Assembly (NCBI RefSeq): GCF_021029445.1
Contig: NZ_CP072610.1
Span: forward strand, 62,001-126,000
Direction of reading: 5' to 3'
From: Pseudomonas wenzhouensis
GTDB lineage: Bacteria; Pseudomonadota; Gammaproteobacteria; Pseudomonadales; Pseudomonadaceae
Length of the DNA stretch: 64,000 nt
Part shown: positions 1 through 9,813 of the stretch, one piece after another
Numbering within the stretch: the first letter of the stretch is position 1
Layout: every line of letters starts with the position of its first letter
Notes under the pieces: model-generated
Seen by the model: only the letters and a program-made list of their open reading frames with translations
Databases searched by the model: none
Told to the model about the DNA's origin: nothing
Program-made: the position numbers and the translations under genes

Positions 1-1373
1 CTGCGCTGCAGTAGTTGCTGGATGTACTGGCAGGCGCCGAAGAAGATCGAGCCGTCGATGCGCAGCACCTCATCCTCACCGTCCTGCCACAGGCGCACGC
101 GCGGTTGCGAGGTACGCTTGAGGTAGAAGAACAGCGAGGCCAGCACGCCGGCGTAGATCGCCGTCTGCAACTCCAGCACCAGGGTGGCGGTGAAGGTCAG
201 CAACATCACCATGAACTCGGCGCGGCTGACCCGGCGCAGCGCGCCAATCGCCGGCAGATCCACCAGCCCCCAACAGATCAGCAGGATGCCGGCCGCCATC
301 ACCGGCAGCGGGATATGCGTCAGCAGCGCTGCGCCGAACACCGCGAACAGCGCCACCAGCAGCGCCGAGAACACCCCGGCCAACGGCGTACGCGCGCCAG
401 CCTGCAGGTTCAGCGCCGAGCGGGTGAAGGAGCCGGCTGACAGCGAGGCAGAGAACCACGGCCCGAGCATGTTCGACAGACCCTGGGCGCGCACCTCCTG
501 GTTGGCGTCGAGGAACTGGTGTGACTTCACTGCCAGCGCGCGGGCGATGGACAGGCTGGTGACCAGCCCGAGCATGCCGCAGGCCACCGCTGCCGGTAGC
601 AGGCGCAGCACGTCGTCGAGGTCGAAACTCAGCATGGTCAAAGGCGGCAGGCCTCCTTCGAACGGTGCCACCAGGGCGATGTCAGCGGTGAAACGTGCCG
701 GTAATAGCCACGCCAGCAGACTGCCGCAGACCAGGCCGATCAGCAGTGCGGGGGCCTTTGGCCAGCACTTGCGCACAGTCAGGCTCAGCAGCAGGGTCAG
801 AGCGGCCAGGGCAACGCTGGGCCAGTGCGCTTCGGGCAGGTGCTGGCCGATCAGCAGCAGGCTGGTCAGGGCCGTGGGTTGGTTGGCGACCTCGACGCCG
901 AGCAGATTGGGCATCTGGCCGATGGCGATCACCAGCGCCGCGCCCAGGGTGAAACCGAGCACCACCGACTGCGAGACGAAGTTCACCAGCGCGCCGAAAC
1001 GCAGCAGGCCCAGCAGCCACTGAAACAGCCCGGCGAGAAAGGTCAGCAGCAGGATCAACGCGATGAACTCGTCGCTGCCGATACGCGCCATGGGCGTGAC
1101 ACTGGTGAACAGGACGATGGAGATAGCCGCTGTCGGCCCGCAGATCAGGTGCCAGGACGAGCCCCACAGGCAGGCGATGATCACCGGCACGATGGCGGCG
1201 TACAGGCCGTATTCGGCGGGCAGGCCGGCAATCAGTGCGTAGGCCAGCGATTGCGGCAGGGCCAGGATGGCACCGGCCAGGCCCACCAGCAGGTCGTTGC
1301 CGAGGGTCTTGCGGCCAGTGTCAGGCAACCAGCGGAGAAACGGTAGCAGGCTCTGAAGCTCGGGTAAGTGCAT
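1..1373 (-). CDS. SulP family anion permease (3' end cut by window edge)
   Basis: Multi-pass inner-membrane transporter of the SulP (sulfate permease) family, likely moving sulfate, bicarbonate or another small anion. It starts at the ATG read leftward from 1373, and 457 codons are visible. The N-terminus carries the SulP hallmark (GLAGAILALPQSLAYALIAG, then GLYAAIVPVIIACLWG and the CGPTAAIS loop), followed by about ten hydrophobic segments. A cytoplasmic STAS domain is just beginning (DGEDEVLRIDGSIFFGA) where the window ends. Substrate cannot be told from sequence. A second SulP gene lies at 4743, in the opposite direction. Confidence 0.9.
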   Translation of the reverse strand, partial: MHLPELQSLLPFLRWLPDTGRKTLGNDLLVGLAGAILALPQSLAYALIAGLPAEYGLYAAIVPVIIACLWGSSWHLICGPTAAISIVLFTSVTPMARIGSDEFIALILLLTFLAGLFQWLLGLLRFGALVNFVSQSVVLGFTLGAALVIAIGQMPNLLGVEVANQPTALTSLLLIGQHLPEAHWPSVALAALTLLLSLTVRKCWPKAPALLIGLVCGSLLAWLLPARFTADIALVAPFEGGLPPLTMLSFDLDDVLRLLPAAVACGMLGLVTSLSIARALAVKSHQFLDANQEVRAQGLSNMLGPWFSASLSAGSFTRSALNLQAGARTPLAGVFSALLVALFAVFGAALLTHIPLPVMAAGILLICWGLVDLPAIGALRRVSRAEFMVMLLTFTATLVLELQTAIYAGVLASLFFYLKRTSQPRVRLWQDGEDEVLRIDGSIFFGACQYIQQLLQR

Positions 1374-1611
1374 GGCAGGCGTGTTTGACTCGTCCGTATT
1401 GATGAAGTGCAAGCGCCGCAGGCCCGCGCCTGGAGCGCTACCCGGCGCGGATGAACGCCGCACAGGACTATAACCCTCTCTGCGCGCAATAACCGTCCGA
1501 GCGCGCCATACTGCAATAGCCAGACGTGATCCTTATACTGAGCGTCGCTGTTCAGGTCGTCATCGCTGCATGCCTGACAGCACTCCCACACTCCAACCGG
1601 TGAAATGAACC

Positions 1612-2514
1612 GTGAGACTGCGTCATTCGATTTTGGGCCTGCTGCTGTGCGGTAGCCTTGTTGTTTCGAACCTTCAGGCCGCCCCGACCCAGGCGAAGCA
1701 GGAACTGGCCGCTGGCAGTGCATTGCTGATCGACCTGAAAACCGGCCAGGAACTCTACTCCAGCAACCCGGATCTGCGCCTGCCGGTGGCCTCGGTGACC
1801 AAGCTGATGACCGCCATGGTGGTGCTCGACGCCAAGCTGCCGCTGGATGAGCGGCTGCCGATCACCATACGCGACACCCAGGAAATGCAAGGCGTGTTCT
1901 CCCGCGTGCGCATCGGCAGCGAAATCACCCGCCGCGAAATGCTGCACCTGGCGCTGATGTCCTCAGAGAACCGCGCCGCTGCCAGCCTCGCGCACCACTA
2001 TCCGGGCGGCCACGCGGCATTCGTCGCAGCGATGAATGCCAAGGCCAGGGCGCTGGGCATGCGCAATAGCCACTTCGTCGAGCCCACCGGCCTGTCCGAG
2101 CGGAACGTCGCCACGGCGCGTGATCTGGCGCTGATGGTCAAAGCCGCCAACCAGTATCCGCTGATTCACCAGTTCAGCACCGACTCCGAAGCCACCATTG
2201 CCTTCCGCAAACCCAACTACACCCTGGGTTTTCGTAACACCAACGCCCTGGTGCGCAAGCCCGACTGGAGCATCGACCTGAGCAAGACCGGCTTCACCAA
2301 TGCCGCCGGCCGCTGCCTGGTGATGGCCACCACCATCGCCAACCGCCCGGTGGCCTTCGTGGTACTCGGCGCCTTTGGCAAGTACACCCACATGGCCGAC
2401 GCCAACCGCCTCAAGCGCTGGATGGAAACCGGCAAGGTCACCCCGGTGCCGGCTGCAGCGCTGAGCTACAAGCAGCAGAAGCTGGCCGAGTGGAATCTGC
2501 AGGCCAGGCAGTGA
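1612..2514 (+). CDS. pbpG: D-alanyl-D-alanine endopeptidase (PBP7-like)
   Basis: Periplasmic serine DD-endopeptidase of the S11 (low-molecular-weight penicillin-binding protein) family, which cuts cross-links between peptidoglycan stems. The 300-residue protein has an N-terminal signal peptide (cleavage probably after LQA, about residue 23) and all three active-site motifs: SVTK at 61-64, SEN at 119-121 and KTG at 226-228. It lacks the extra C-terminal domain of DacA/DacC, which matches PbpG. The start is GTG; the ATG a few bases upstream is in another frame. It is a single gene followed by its own terminator. Confidence 0.92.
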   Translation: MRLRHSILGLLLCGSLVVSNLQAAPTQAKQELAAGSALLIDLKTGQELYSSNPDLRLPVASVTKLMTAMVVLDAKLPLDERLPITIRDTQEMQGVFSRVRIGSEITRREMLHLALMSSENRAAASLAHHYPGGHAAFVAAMNAKARALGMRNSHFVEPTGLSERNVATARDLALMVKAANQYPLIHQFSTDSEATIAFRKPNYTLGFRNTNALVRKPDWSIDLSKTGFTNAAGRCLVMATTIANRPVAFVVLGAFGKYTHMADANRLKRWMETGKVTPVPAAALSYKQQKLAEWNLQARQ

Positions 2515-2531
2515 ACCGGCGCTGATGCAGA

Positions 2532-2560
2532 AAAGGGCGACTCGATGAGTCGCCCTTTTT
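2532..2560 (+). terminator. Rho-independent terminator of pbpG
   Basis: A nine-base-pair stem GGGCGACTC / GAGTCGCCC around a three-base loop, followed by five T, starts 18 bases after the pbpG stop codon. Flanking A and T runs make it possibly bidirectional. Confidence 0.9.
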
Positions 2561-2954
2561 CATGCGGCCTCTGCCGCGCAGCCCGGATGTGATCTCAGGC
2601 AAGCGCTGCACATGCAGCGCACTGCATCCGCCCCAACCGCCTTGCCCACAGGCTGGCAGCGGTAATCAGCAGGTTTCTGCGCATGGCTAAGCGTCTTGTC
2701 CTGCCTGCATTCAGGTTGCCGAACTGGCCGTGTGCGCGCTACGCGGGTCTCTTCCGATGAGTGGTAGATGCCGACCATTCGCGTCTATTCCAGGCATCGG
2801 CAGGTATTTTGCCAAGCGCTTGCTGAACCAGTAGCCGACAGAAACAGTAGGAATAACTAAGGCGTGATATTAAAATCGATTGTTATTCTATTAAAGAATA
2901 TCTGATCGCGGCACAGGTGCCGCGGCAGGAAGAATCACGTCAACAGGAGGTGCG
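2561..2954. other. Intergenic region upstream of ybaL
   Basis: About 394 bases without a convincing gene. Near 2579-2640 there is a degenerate relative of the GTAGCCCGGATG palindromes seen elsewhere in the window. The last 90 bases turn AT-rich (around 2861-2905) and probably hold the ybaL promoter. A good ribosome binding site, AGGAGGTGCG, ends just before the ybaL ATG. The 72-codon reading frame on the minus strand here has no family character and I do not call it. Confidence 0.5.
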
Positions 2955-4682
2955 ATGGAGCACAACATATCCCTCATTACCATGTTGGCCGGTGGTTTCG
3001 GTCTTGCCCTGATCTTCGGATTCATGGCGGAAAAGCTGAAGCTGCCGGCGTTGGTGGGTTATCTCTTAGCCGGCATCGCACTCGGCCCGGCAACGCCTGG
3101 CATGGTCGCGGACATGGAACTGGCCCCGCAGTTGCTGGAAATCGGCGTGATGCTGCTGATGTTCGGCGTCGGCCTGCACTTCTCCCTGAAAGACCTGCTG
3201 GCCGTGAAGAAGATCGCCCTGCCCGGTGCGGTGGTGCAGATGAGCATGGCCACCGTACTAGGCCTCGGTGTCGCCAGCTGGTGGGGTTGGACCTTCGGCG
3301 AGAGCCTGCTGCTCGGGCTGTCGCTGTCCTGCGCCAGTACCGTGGTGCTGCTCAAGGCGCTGGATACGCGCGGCATCACCGACTCGATGAATGGCCGTAT
3401 CGCCGTGGGCTGGCTGGTGGTCGAAGACCTCGCCACCGTACTGGTGCTGGTACTGCTGCCGCCGCTGGCCGGCATGCTCGGCGGCAAGGTGATCGGTGCC
3501 GATGCCGCTACGCCGCTGTGGCAGGTACTGGGCGTGACCCTGCTGCAAGTGGTCGGCTTCATTGCGCTGATGCTGGTGGTTGGGCGCCGCGTACTGCCCT
3601 GGATGCTGCTGCAGATCGCCAGGACCGGCTCGCGCGAACTGTTCACCCTGTCCGTCGTCGCCGCGGCCATCGGCATCGCCTACGGCGCTTCGGTACTGTT
3701 CCACGTGTCGTTCGCCCTCGGCGCCTTCTTCGCCGGTACGGTGATGCGCGAGTCGGACCTCTCGCACCGTGCGGCCGAGGAGTCGCTGCCGCTGCGTGAC
3801 GCCTTCTCGGTGTTGTTCTTCGTTTCCGTCGGCATGCTGTTCGAGCCGGCCGTGCTGATCGAAGAGCCGCTGCACGTGCTGGCCGTGGTAGCCATCATCA
3901 TCCTCGGCAAGGGGCTGGCCGCAGCGCTGCTGGTGTTGGCCTTCCGCTACCCGCTGAGCACGGCACTGACCGTGGCGGCGAGCCTGGCGCAGATCGGTGA
4001 GTTCTCCTTCATCCTTGCCGGTCTGGGCAAGGATCTTGGCCTGGTCTCGGCCGAGGGCATGAGTCTGGTGCTGGCGGGTGCGCTGATTTCCATTGCCCTC
4101 AATCCACTGGTATTCGCCTGCATCAAACCGCTCAAGGAGTTGGCGCTGCGCCGCTCGGCGCTGGCGCGTCGTCTCGAATACCGCGAAGACCCGCTGGCCG
4201 TGCTACCGGCGACGACCGAGCGCAAATACCTCGAGGGACAGGTGGTGGTGGTCGGATACGGCCGCGTGGGCCGGCGTATCGCCAAGGCGCTGCTCGATCG
4301 TGGCATTCCCTTCGTCGTGGTCGAGCAGAATCGTGAGCGTGTCGAGCAGATCCGGGGCCAGGGCATCGCTGCGGTCAGCGGTGATTCGGCCGAGCCGGGT
4401 ACGCTGATCCAGGCCCATATCGCCAAGGCAGCGATGCTGGTGATCGCCACGCCCGATCCACTGCACGTGCAGCGCATGGTCGAAACCGCGCGCCTGCTCA
4501 ACCCAGGTATCGACGTGGTGATCCGCACGCACAGCCCCGATGCAGTGGAAATCTTCCGTCGTGAGGCCATCGGCGCAGTGTTCTTCGATGAGGAAGAACT
4601 GGCGCGCGGCATGAAGAATCACATTCTCTCCAGGTTCGCCCCTCAGCAAACCGAGGGCCATACACCTGCTCACGGGCACTGA
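2955..4682 (+). CDS. ybaL: YbaL-type cation:proton antiporter (CPA2) with RCK domain
   Basis: Inner-membrane monovalent cation:proton antiporter of the CPA2 (Kef/YbaL) family, probably exporting K+ in exchange for H+. Residues 1-390 are a Na/H-exchanger-type membrane domain with about 12 helices. Residues from about 424 form a TrkA-N/RCK nucleotide-binding domain with the Rossmann motif VVVGYGRVGRRIA and a following acidic strand end (VVVEQN). At 575 residues it matches YbaL rather than KefB/C. The ATG follows AGGAGG at ideal spacing. No ancillary KefF/G subunit lies next to it; the neighbouring genes are unrelated transporters. Confidence 0.9.
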   Translation: MEHNISLITMLAGGFGLALIFGFMAEKLKLPALVGYLLAGIALGPATPGMVADMELAPQLLEIGVMLLMFGVGLHFSLKDLLAVKKIALPGAVVQMSMATVLGLGVASWWGWTFGESLLLGLSLSCASTVVLLKALDTRGITDSMNGRIAVGWLVVEDLATVLVLVLLPPLAGMLGGKVIGADAATPLWQVLGVTLLQVVGFIALMLVVGRRVLPWMLLQIARTGSRELFTLSVVAAAIGIAYGASVLFHVSFALGAFFAGTVMRESDLSHRAAEESLPLRDAFSVLFFVSVGMLFEPAVLIEEPLHVLAVVAIIILGKGLAAALLVLAFRYPLSTALTVAASLAQIGEFSFILAGLGKDLGLVSAEGMSLVLAGALISIALNPLVFACIKPLKELALRRSALARRLEYREDPLAVLPATTERKYLEGQVVVVGYGRVGRRIAKALLDRGIPFVVVEQNRERVEQIRGQGIAAVSGDSAEPGTLIQAHIAKAAMLVIATPDPLHVQRMVETARLLNPGIDVVIRTHSPDAVEIFRREAIGAVFFDEEELARGMKNHILSRFAPQQTEGHTPAHGH

Positions 4683-4742
4683 CAGCAACGTCCTGAGAAG
4701 CCGCTGGCGGTAAGCCCGGCAGCGGCTGTTACCTATCAGCGC

Positions 4743-6245
4743 ATGACGACTGCAACCTTGGGCGTTACCATGCGCGCCCATTCGCTTGTCCCGCTGCCGC
4801 TGATGAAACCCGCCTCCCTACGCGCCGACCTGCTGGCCGGCCTCACCTCCTCCTTCGCCCTGGTGCCCGAGTGCATCGCCTTCGCCCTGGTGGCGCAGGT
4901 CAACCCACTGATGGGCCTGTACGGCGCCTTCATCATCTGCACCCTCACCGCACTGTTCGGTGGCAGGCCGGGGATGATCTCCGGTGCGGCCGGTTCGATG
5001 GCGGTGGTGATCGTCGCCCTGGTGGTGCAGCACGGTGTGCAGTACCTGCTGGCCACGGTGCTGCTCGGCGGCCTGATCATGCTCGCGTTCGGCCTGCTGC
5101 GCCTGGGCAAGCTGATCCGTATGGTGCCGCACCCGGTGATGCTGGGTTTCGTCAACGGCCTGGCGATCATCATCGCCCTGGCCCAGTTCGAGCACTTCCA
5201 GCATGACGGTCACTGGCTGCAGGGCAAGGCGCTGTACCTGATGCTCGGTCTGGTGGCGCTGACCATGCTCATCGTCTACCTGCTGCCACGCCTGACCCGC
5301 GCGGTGCCGCCAGCGCTGGTGGCGATCCTCGGCATCGGTGCGCTGGTCTACCTGCTCGATCTGCCCACGCACACCCTCGGCGACATGGCGCAGATCGCCG
5401 GTGGCCTGCCGAGCCTGGTGCTGCCGGACATTCCCTGGAACCTGGAAACCCTCGCCATCATCGCTCCCTATGCGGTGCTGATGGCCCTGGTCGGCCTACT
5501 GGAAACCCTGCTGACGCTGAACCTCACCGACGAGATCACCGCCACGCGCGGCCACCCGGATCGTGAGTGTGTCGCCCTCGGTGCGGCCAACATGGTTTCC
5601 GGCGCATTCGGCGGCATGGGCGGTTGTGCGATGATCGGCCAGACCGTGATCAACCTCAGCTCCGGCGGGCGCGGACGCCTGTCCGGGGTGGTCGCCGGGG
5701 TGATGATCCTGCTTTTCGTGCTGTTCCTCTCGCCGCTGATCGAGCGCATCCCACTGGCGGCGCTGGTGGGCGTGATGTTCGTGGTGGCGCAGCAGACCTT
5801 CGCCTGGGGTTCGCTGCGCGTCGCCGGCAAGGTGCCGGCCAATGACGTGCTGGTGATCGTTGCGGTGACCGCCATCACTGTCGCCACCGACCTGGCCACC
5901 GCCGTGCTCTGCGGCATCGTCATCGCCGCGCTCAACTTCGCCTGGCAGCACGCCCGCGAGCTGTACGCCGACAGCGATATGCAGGCCGACGGCAGCAAGC
6001 TGTACCGCGCCCACGGCACCCTGTTCTTCGCCTCCTGCACCACCTTCCTGGCACAGTTCGAGCCAGCCGACGACCCGCAACAGGTGACTCTCGACTGCCG
6101 CCACCTGAGCTTCGTCGACTACTCGGCCATCGCCGCGCTGAAGACCCTGCGCGAGCGCTACGAACGCGCCGGCAAGCACCTGCGCGTGGTGCACCTGTCC
6201 GAGCGTTGCAAGCAGTTGCTCAAGCGGGCGGGCTCAGAACACTGA
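4743..6245 (+). CDS. SulP family inorganic anion transporter
   Basis: Second SulP-family permease: a membrane domain of about 10-14 helices (residues 30-400) and a C-terminal cytoplasmic STAS domain (about 415-500; strands TLDCRHLSFVDYSAIAALKTL). The family motif after the first helix reads ALVPECIAFALVAQVNPLMGLYGA. The 500-residue length is typical of bacterial SulP. No start has a strong Shine-Dalgarno; the ATG at 4743 gives the full frame, but ATGs at 4770 and 4803 (MKPASLRADLLAG) are equally plausible, the latter fitting the family N-terminus best. Substrate is not assignable. It shares a bidirectional terminator with trpA. Confidence 0.9.
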   Translation: MTTATLGVTMRAHSLVPLPLMKPASLRADLLAGLTSSFALVPECIAFALVAQVNPLMGLYGAFIICTLTALFGGRPGMISGAAGSMAVVIVALVVQHGVQYLLATVLLGGLIMLAFGLLRLGKLIRMVPHPVMLGFVNGLAIIIALAQFEHFQHDGHWLQGKALYLMLGLVALTMLIVYLLPRLTRAVPPALVAILGIGALVYLLDLPTHTLGDMAQIAGGLPSLVLPDIPWNLETLAIIAPYAVLMALVGLLETLLTLNLTDEITATRGHPDRECVALGAANMVSGAFGGMGGCAMIGQTVINLSSGGRGRLSGVVAGVMILLFVLFLSPLIERIPLAALVGVMFVVAQQTFAWGSLRVAGKVPANDVLVIVAVTAITVATDLATAVLCGIVIAALNFAWQHARELYADSDMQADGSKLYRAHGTLFFASCTTFLAQFEPADDPQQVTLDCRHLSFVDYSAIAALKTLRERYERAGKHLRVVHLSERCKQLLKRAGSEH

Positions 6246-6292
6246 TCGCGTAGGGTGGGTAGCACAACGCGAAATCCAGGCGATAAACCATG

Positions 6293-6331
6293 AAAAAGCC
6301 GCTGACGGATCGCTCCGCCAGCGGCTTTTTC
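6293..6331. terminator. Bidirectional terminator between sulP and trpA
   Basis: AAAAAGCCGCTG and CAGCGGCTTTTT form a perfect 12-base inverted repeat with A and T tracts outside, between two convergent genes, so it can serve both strands. Confidence 0.9.
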
Positions 6332-6348
6332 GTATGCCAGAGCGGGTA

Positions 6349-7158
6349 TCAGCGCCGAGCGCCGCGCACCCCTTCGGCCAGTTCGCGGCACAGACCGAGC
6401 ACGCCGTCGATGGCCTGCTGCGGGCTTTGTGCCTCGGCGATCTTGTCGATCAGTGCCGAGCCGACCACCGCACCTTCGGCGCGCTTGGCCACTTCGGCGG
6501 CGTGCTCCGGAGTGCGGATGCCGAAGCCGATGCACAGGGGCAGGTCGGTGTGGCGACGCAGGCGCGCCACGGCCTCCTCGACGTGATCCATGGTTGCCGC
6601 ACCGGCGCCGGTGACGCCGGCCACCGATACGTAGTAGACGAAGCCGGAGCTACCAGCCAGCACGGTGGGCAGGCGGTCGTCGTCGGTGGTCGGCGTGGTC
6701 AGGCGGATGAAGTCCATGCCTGCGCTCTGCGCCGGCTCGCACAGTTCGTCGTTATGCTCCGGCGGCAGGTCGACCACGATCAGGCCGTCGACACCGGCTT
6801 CCTTGGCGTCACTGATGAAGCGCTCGACGCCGTAGACGAAGATCGGGTTGTAGTAGCCCATCAGCACCAGCGGCGTGCTCTGGTTGCCAGCGCGAAATTC
6901 GCGAACCATCTGCAGCGTCTGCTGCATGCCCTGCTTGCCAGCCAGCGCGCGGATGTTGGCGAGCTGGATGGCCGGGCCGTCGGCCATCGGGTCGGTGAAC
7001 GGCATGCCCAGTTCGATCACGTCGGCACCGGCGTCCGGCAGGCCCTTGAGGATGCTCAGCGAGGTGGCGTAGTCGGGGTCACCGGCGGTGATGAAGGTCA
7101 CCAGCGCGGCGCGGTTTTCCGCTTTCAGTTCGGCGAAACGGCTTTGCAGGCGGCTCAT
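6349..7158 (-). CDS. trpA: Tryptophan synthase alpha subunit
   Basis: Alpha subunit of tryptophan synthase: splits indole-3-glycerol phosphate into indole and glyceraldehyde 3-phosphate and channels indole to TrpB. The 269-residue TIM barrel has both catalytic acids at the classical positions, E49 (DVIELGMPF) and D60 (DPMADGP), plus the phosphate-binding GFGIR strand near the end. The chosen ATG at 7158 overlaps the trpB stop by four bases (ATGA), giving translational coupling; a longer open frame upstream runs through trpB and is not used. Confidence 0.98.
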   Translation of the reverse strand: MSRLQSRFAELKAENRAALVTFITAGDPDYATSLSILKGLPDAGADVIELGMPFTDPMADGPAIQLANIRALAGKQGMQQTLQMVREFRAGNQSTPLVLMGYYNPIFVYGVERFISDAKEAGVDGLIVVDLPPEHNDELCEPAQSAGMDFIRLTTPTTDDDRLPTVLAGSSGFVYYVSVAGVTGAGAATMDHVEEAVARLRRHTDLPLCIGFGIRTPEHAAEVAKRAEGAVVGSALIDKIAEAQSPQQAIDGVLGLCRELAEGVRGARR

Positions 7159-8369
7159 GCGTGCTTCTCCTGGTTGTCCTGCATGTGGTGCATCACGGTC
7201 TGCATGTCCTTGTCGCCACGACCGGACAGGTTGATCACCATCAGGTGATCCTTGGGCAGTTTGGGTGCGCGCTTGAAGGCTTCGGCCAGCGCGTGGGCGC
7301 TTTCCAGGGCCGGGATGATGCCTTCCAGGCGGCAGCACTGGTGGAAGGCGGTGAGCGCTTCATCGTCGCTGATCGGCACGTATTCGACGCGCTTGATCTC
7401 GTGCAACCAGGCGTGTTCCGGGCCGACGCCGGGGTAGTCGAGGCCGGCGGAAATCGAGTGGGCGTCGGTGATCTGGCCGTCCTCGTCCTGCAGCAGGAAG
7501 GTGCGGTTGCCGTGCAGCACGCCCGGCGCGCCGCCGGCCATGCTCGCCGCGTGCTTGCCAGTGTCGACGCCGTGACCGGCGGCTTCGACGCCGACGATCT
7601 GCACGCCTTCATCATCGAGGAAGGGGTGGAACAGGCCGATGGCGTTGGAGCCACCGCCGATGCAGGCTACCAGCGAGTCGGGCAGGCGGCCTTCCTTCTC
7701 GAGGATCTGCTCGCGCACTTCGTTGCCGATTACCGACTGGAAGTCGCGCACCATGGCCGGATACGGATGTGGGCCGGCGGCGGTGCCGATCAGGTAGAAG
7801 GTGTTGTGAACGTTGGTCACCCAGTCGCGCAGGGCCTCGTTCATGGCGTCCTTGAGGGTGCCGGTGCCGGCGGTGACCGGGATCACCTCGGCGCCGAGCA
7901 GCTTCATGCGGAAGACGTTGGCCTGCTGGCGCTCGATGTCGGTGGCGCCCATGTACACCACGCACTGCATGCCGAAGCGCGCGGCCACGGTGGCAGTGGC
8001 CACGCCGTGCATGCCGGCGCCGGTCTCGGCGATGATGCGCTGCTTGCCCATGCGCTTGGCCAGCAGGATCTGACCGATGCAGTTGTTGATCTTGTGCGCG
8101 CCGGTGTGATTCAGGTCTTCGCGCTTGAGGTAGATCTTCGCCCCGCCGAAGTGCTCGCTCAGGCGCTCGGCGTAATAAAGAGGGGTAGCGCGACCAATGA
8201 AGTCGCGGTGGAAATAAGTGAGCTCTTCGAAGAAAGCCGGATCACTCTTGGCCTTCTCGTATTCGGCGGCCAGCGAGTTGATCAACGGCATCAGGGTTTC
8301 GGCGACGAACTGACCGCCGAAACGGCCGAACAGGCCGCGGGCGTCGGGGCCGGTGCGAAATGAGGTCAT
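7155..8369 (-). CDS. trpB: Tryptophan synthase beta subunit
   Basis: PLP-dependent beta subunit that condenses indole with L-serine to L-tryptophan. The Schiff-base lysine is K93 in GAHKINN; the PLP-phosphate loop GGGSNAIG lies at 238-245; the monovalent-cation and indole-tunnel regions are intact. 404 residues, normal length. First gene of the trpBA operon, transcribed divergently from trpI. In pseudomonads trpBA is induced by TrpI with indoleglycerol phosphate rather than repressed by tryptophan; the intergenic LysR-type site supports the same arrangement here. Confidence 0.98.
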   Translation of the reverse strand: MTSFRTGPDARGLFGRFGGQFVAETLMPLINSLAAEYEKAKSDPAFFEELTYFHRDFIGRATPLYYAERLSEHFGGAKIYLKREDLNHTGAHKINNCIGQILLAKRMGKQRIIAETGAGMHGVATATVAARFGMQCVVYMGATDIERQQANVFRMKLLGAEVIPVTAGTGTLKDAMNEALRDWVTNVHNTFYLIGTAAGPHPYPAMVRDFQSVIGNEVREQILEKEGRLPDSLVACIGGGSNAIGLFHPFLDDEGVQIVGVEAAGHGVDTGKHAASMAGGAPGVLHGNRTFLLQDEDGQITDAHSISAGLDYPGVGPEHAWLHEIKRVEYVPISDDEALTAFHQCCRLEGIIPALESAHALAEAFKRAPKLPKDHLMVINLSGRGDKDMQTVMHHMQDNQEKHA

Positions 8370-8423
8370 GGCGTGCTCCTTGTCGACAGCGCAGGGCTGG
8401 CAGGGCGAGTGAGTGATGGAGCC

Positions 8424-8470
8424 ATTCTACCGCTGGCCGACGCGGAAAAAAGCGATTAGATTGCACTAAC
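8424..8470. promoter_or_regulatory. trpBA promoter and TrpI (LysR-type) binding site
   Basis: In the 124-base gap between trpB and trpI, TTAG-N6-CTAA at 8456-8469 is a LysR-type palindrome. On the minus strand a -10-like TAGAAT lies at 8429-8424 with no good -35, as expected for an activator-dependent promoter. The palindrome centre would sit about 45 bases upstream of the trpB start site, a normal activating position. Assignment to TrpI is by context. Confidence 0.55.
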
Positions 8471-8493
8471 ACGTCAGAAAAAGTCACATATTC

Positions 8494-9393
8494 ATGAGCC
8501 GAGAACTGCCCCCGCTCAACGCCTTGCGCGCCTTCGAGGCCGCTGCCCGCCTGCAAAGCGTCAGCAAGGCGGGGGAAGAGCTGCATGTTACCCACGGCGC
8601 GATCAGCCGGCAGATTCGTGCACTGGAAGAACAGCTTGGCGTTAGCTTGTTCGACAAGGACGGGCGTGGCGTGAAACTCACCGATGCCGGGTTGCGCCTG
8701 CGTGATGTCAGCACCGAGTGCTTCGAGCGTCTGAGTAGCGTCTGCGCCACCCTGCGCCGTGAAACCGAAGATCGCCCCTTCGTGCTCGGCTGCTCGGGTA
8801 GCCTGCTGGCGCGCTGGTTCATTCCGCGCCTGGATCGCCTGCAGCGCGAGCTGCCGGAACTGCGCCTGCAACTGTCGGCCAGCCAGGGCGAGCTGGACCC
8901 GCGCAGCGCCGAGGTGGATGCCACCCTGCTGTTCACCGATCCGCCGTGGCCTGCGGATATGCAGGTGTTCGAGCTGGCGCAGGAGCGCATCGGCCCGGTG
9001 CTCAGCCCGCGTTATGTCAATCATGCACAACTGAGCGCCGCCAGCGCCGACGCGCTGTATGCCGAGCCGCTGCTGCACACCACCTCGCGTCCGCAGGCCT
9101 GGCCGCAGTGGACACAGGCGCAGGGACTGGCAGCTGAACGGCTGCAACTGGGACAGGGTTTCGAACACCTCTATTACCTGCTGGAGGCTGCCGCTGCGGG
9201 TCTCGGCGTGGCCATCGCGCCACAGACATTGGTTGCCGACGACCTGCGCGCTGGCCGCCTGGCCGCGCCCTGGGGCTTCGTCGAAACCACGGGCAGTCTG
9301 GCGCTGTGGACACGCCGCACCGATCCGCGCAGCGAGCGCCTGGCGCAGTGGCTGCGTAAGGAGTTGGCAGACAGCGCGGCGCAGGTGCGTTAG
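8494..9393 (+). CDS. trpI: LysR-type activator of trpBA
   Basis: LysR-family transcription factor of 299 residues. The N-terminal winged helix-turn-helix (residues 5-64; [19 protein letters not shown] ... [19 protein letters not shown]) is followed by a two-lobed effector-binding domain. The divergent position next to trpBA is diagnostic of TrpI, which activates trpBA on binding indole-3-glycerol phosphate. It also resembles GcvA-type LysR proteins, but context decides. Its start overlaps the shared regulatory gap, so autoregulation is likely. Confidence 0.93.
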   Translation: MSRELPPLNALRAFEAAARLQSVSKAGEELHVTHGAISRQIRALEEQLGVSLFDKDGRGVKLTDAGLRLRDVSTECFERLSSVCATLRRETEDRPFVLGCSGSLLARWFIPRLDRLQRELPELRLQLSASQGELDPRSAEVDATLLFTDPPWPADMQVFELAQERIGPVLSPRYVNHAQLSAASADALYAEPLLHTTSRPQAWPQWTQAQGLAAERLQLGQGFEHLYYLLEAAAAGLGVAIAPQTLVADDLRAGRLAAPWGFVETTGSLALWTRRTDPRSERLAQWLRKELADSAAQVR

Positions 9394-9463
9394 CACGCGC
9401 TTATGAAACCCATGCACGGCGGGCTAGTCTTAACAGGACCTTTCACACCACAGGAGCTTCATC

Positions 9464-9679
9464 ATGTCCGACCACCACACCTACAAGAAGATCGAAATCG
9501 TCGGCTCGTCGCGTACCAGTATCGAAAATGCCATCGAGAATGCCCTGGCCTAGTGCGCCAAGAGCGTGCGCAACATGGACTGGTTCGAGGTAACCGAGAC
9601 CCGTGGCCATATCGAAAACGGCAAGGTCGGCCATTACCAGGTCACCCTCAAGGTCGGTTTTCGTCTCAGCGGCAGCTGA
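9464..9679 (+). pseudogene. Dodecin family gene with in-frame TAG at codon 30
   Basis: Reading from the ATG at 9464 (preceded by AGGAG) gives MSDHHTYKKIEIVGSSRTS..., then TAG at 9551-9553, then the rest of a dodecin (CAKSVRNMDWFEVTETRGHI... YQVTLKVGFRLSGS) to a TGA at 9677. Without the stop this would be a complete 71-residue dodecin, a small flavin- or CoA-binding dodecamer. The expected residue at codon 30 in the family is glutamate, so a single GAG-to-TAG change explains it. The remainder shows no other damage, so the lesion is recent, an error, or suppressed. Confidence 0.88.
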
Positions 9680-9813
9680 CAGGCACTCAGCCAAGCGAGC
9701 CGCCGGCCGCTCGAAGCACAGGGCTGTGGCGCCGCGCACAGTGATGAACGCGGTCGCTGGCGAGGCGCAGCGGGTTCGGGCAAGCTGCCCGGGCCGATTC
9801 AGGGAGGAATGCC

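Noticed and set aside
2560-2778. 72-codon minus-strand frame after pbpG
   Set aside because: No ribosome binding site, Cys/Arg-rich composition typical of out-of-frame reading, and it starts in the terminator and REP-like region.
6349-7338. 60-codon N-terminal extension of trpA
   Set aside because: It lies inside trpB in another frame; the ATGA overlap gives the conserved TrpA start with E49 and D60 in register.
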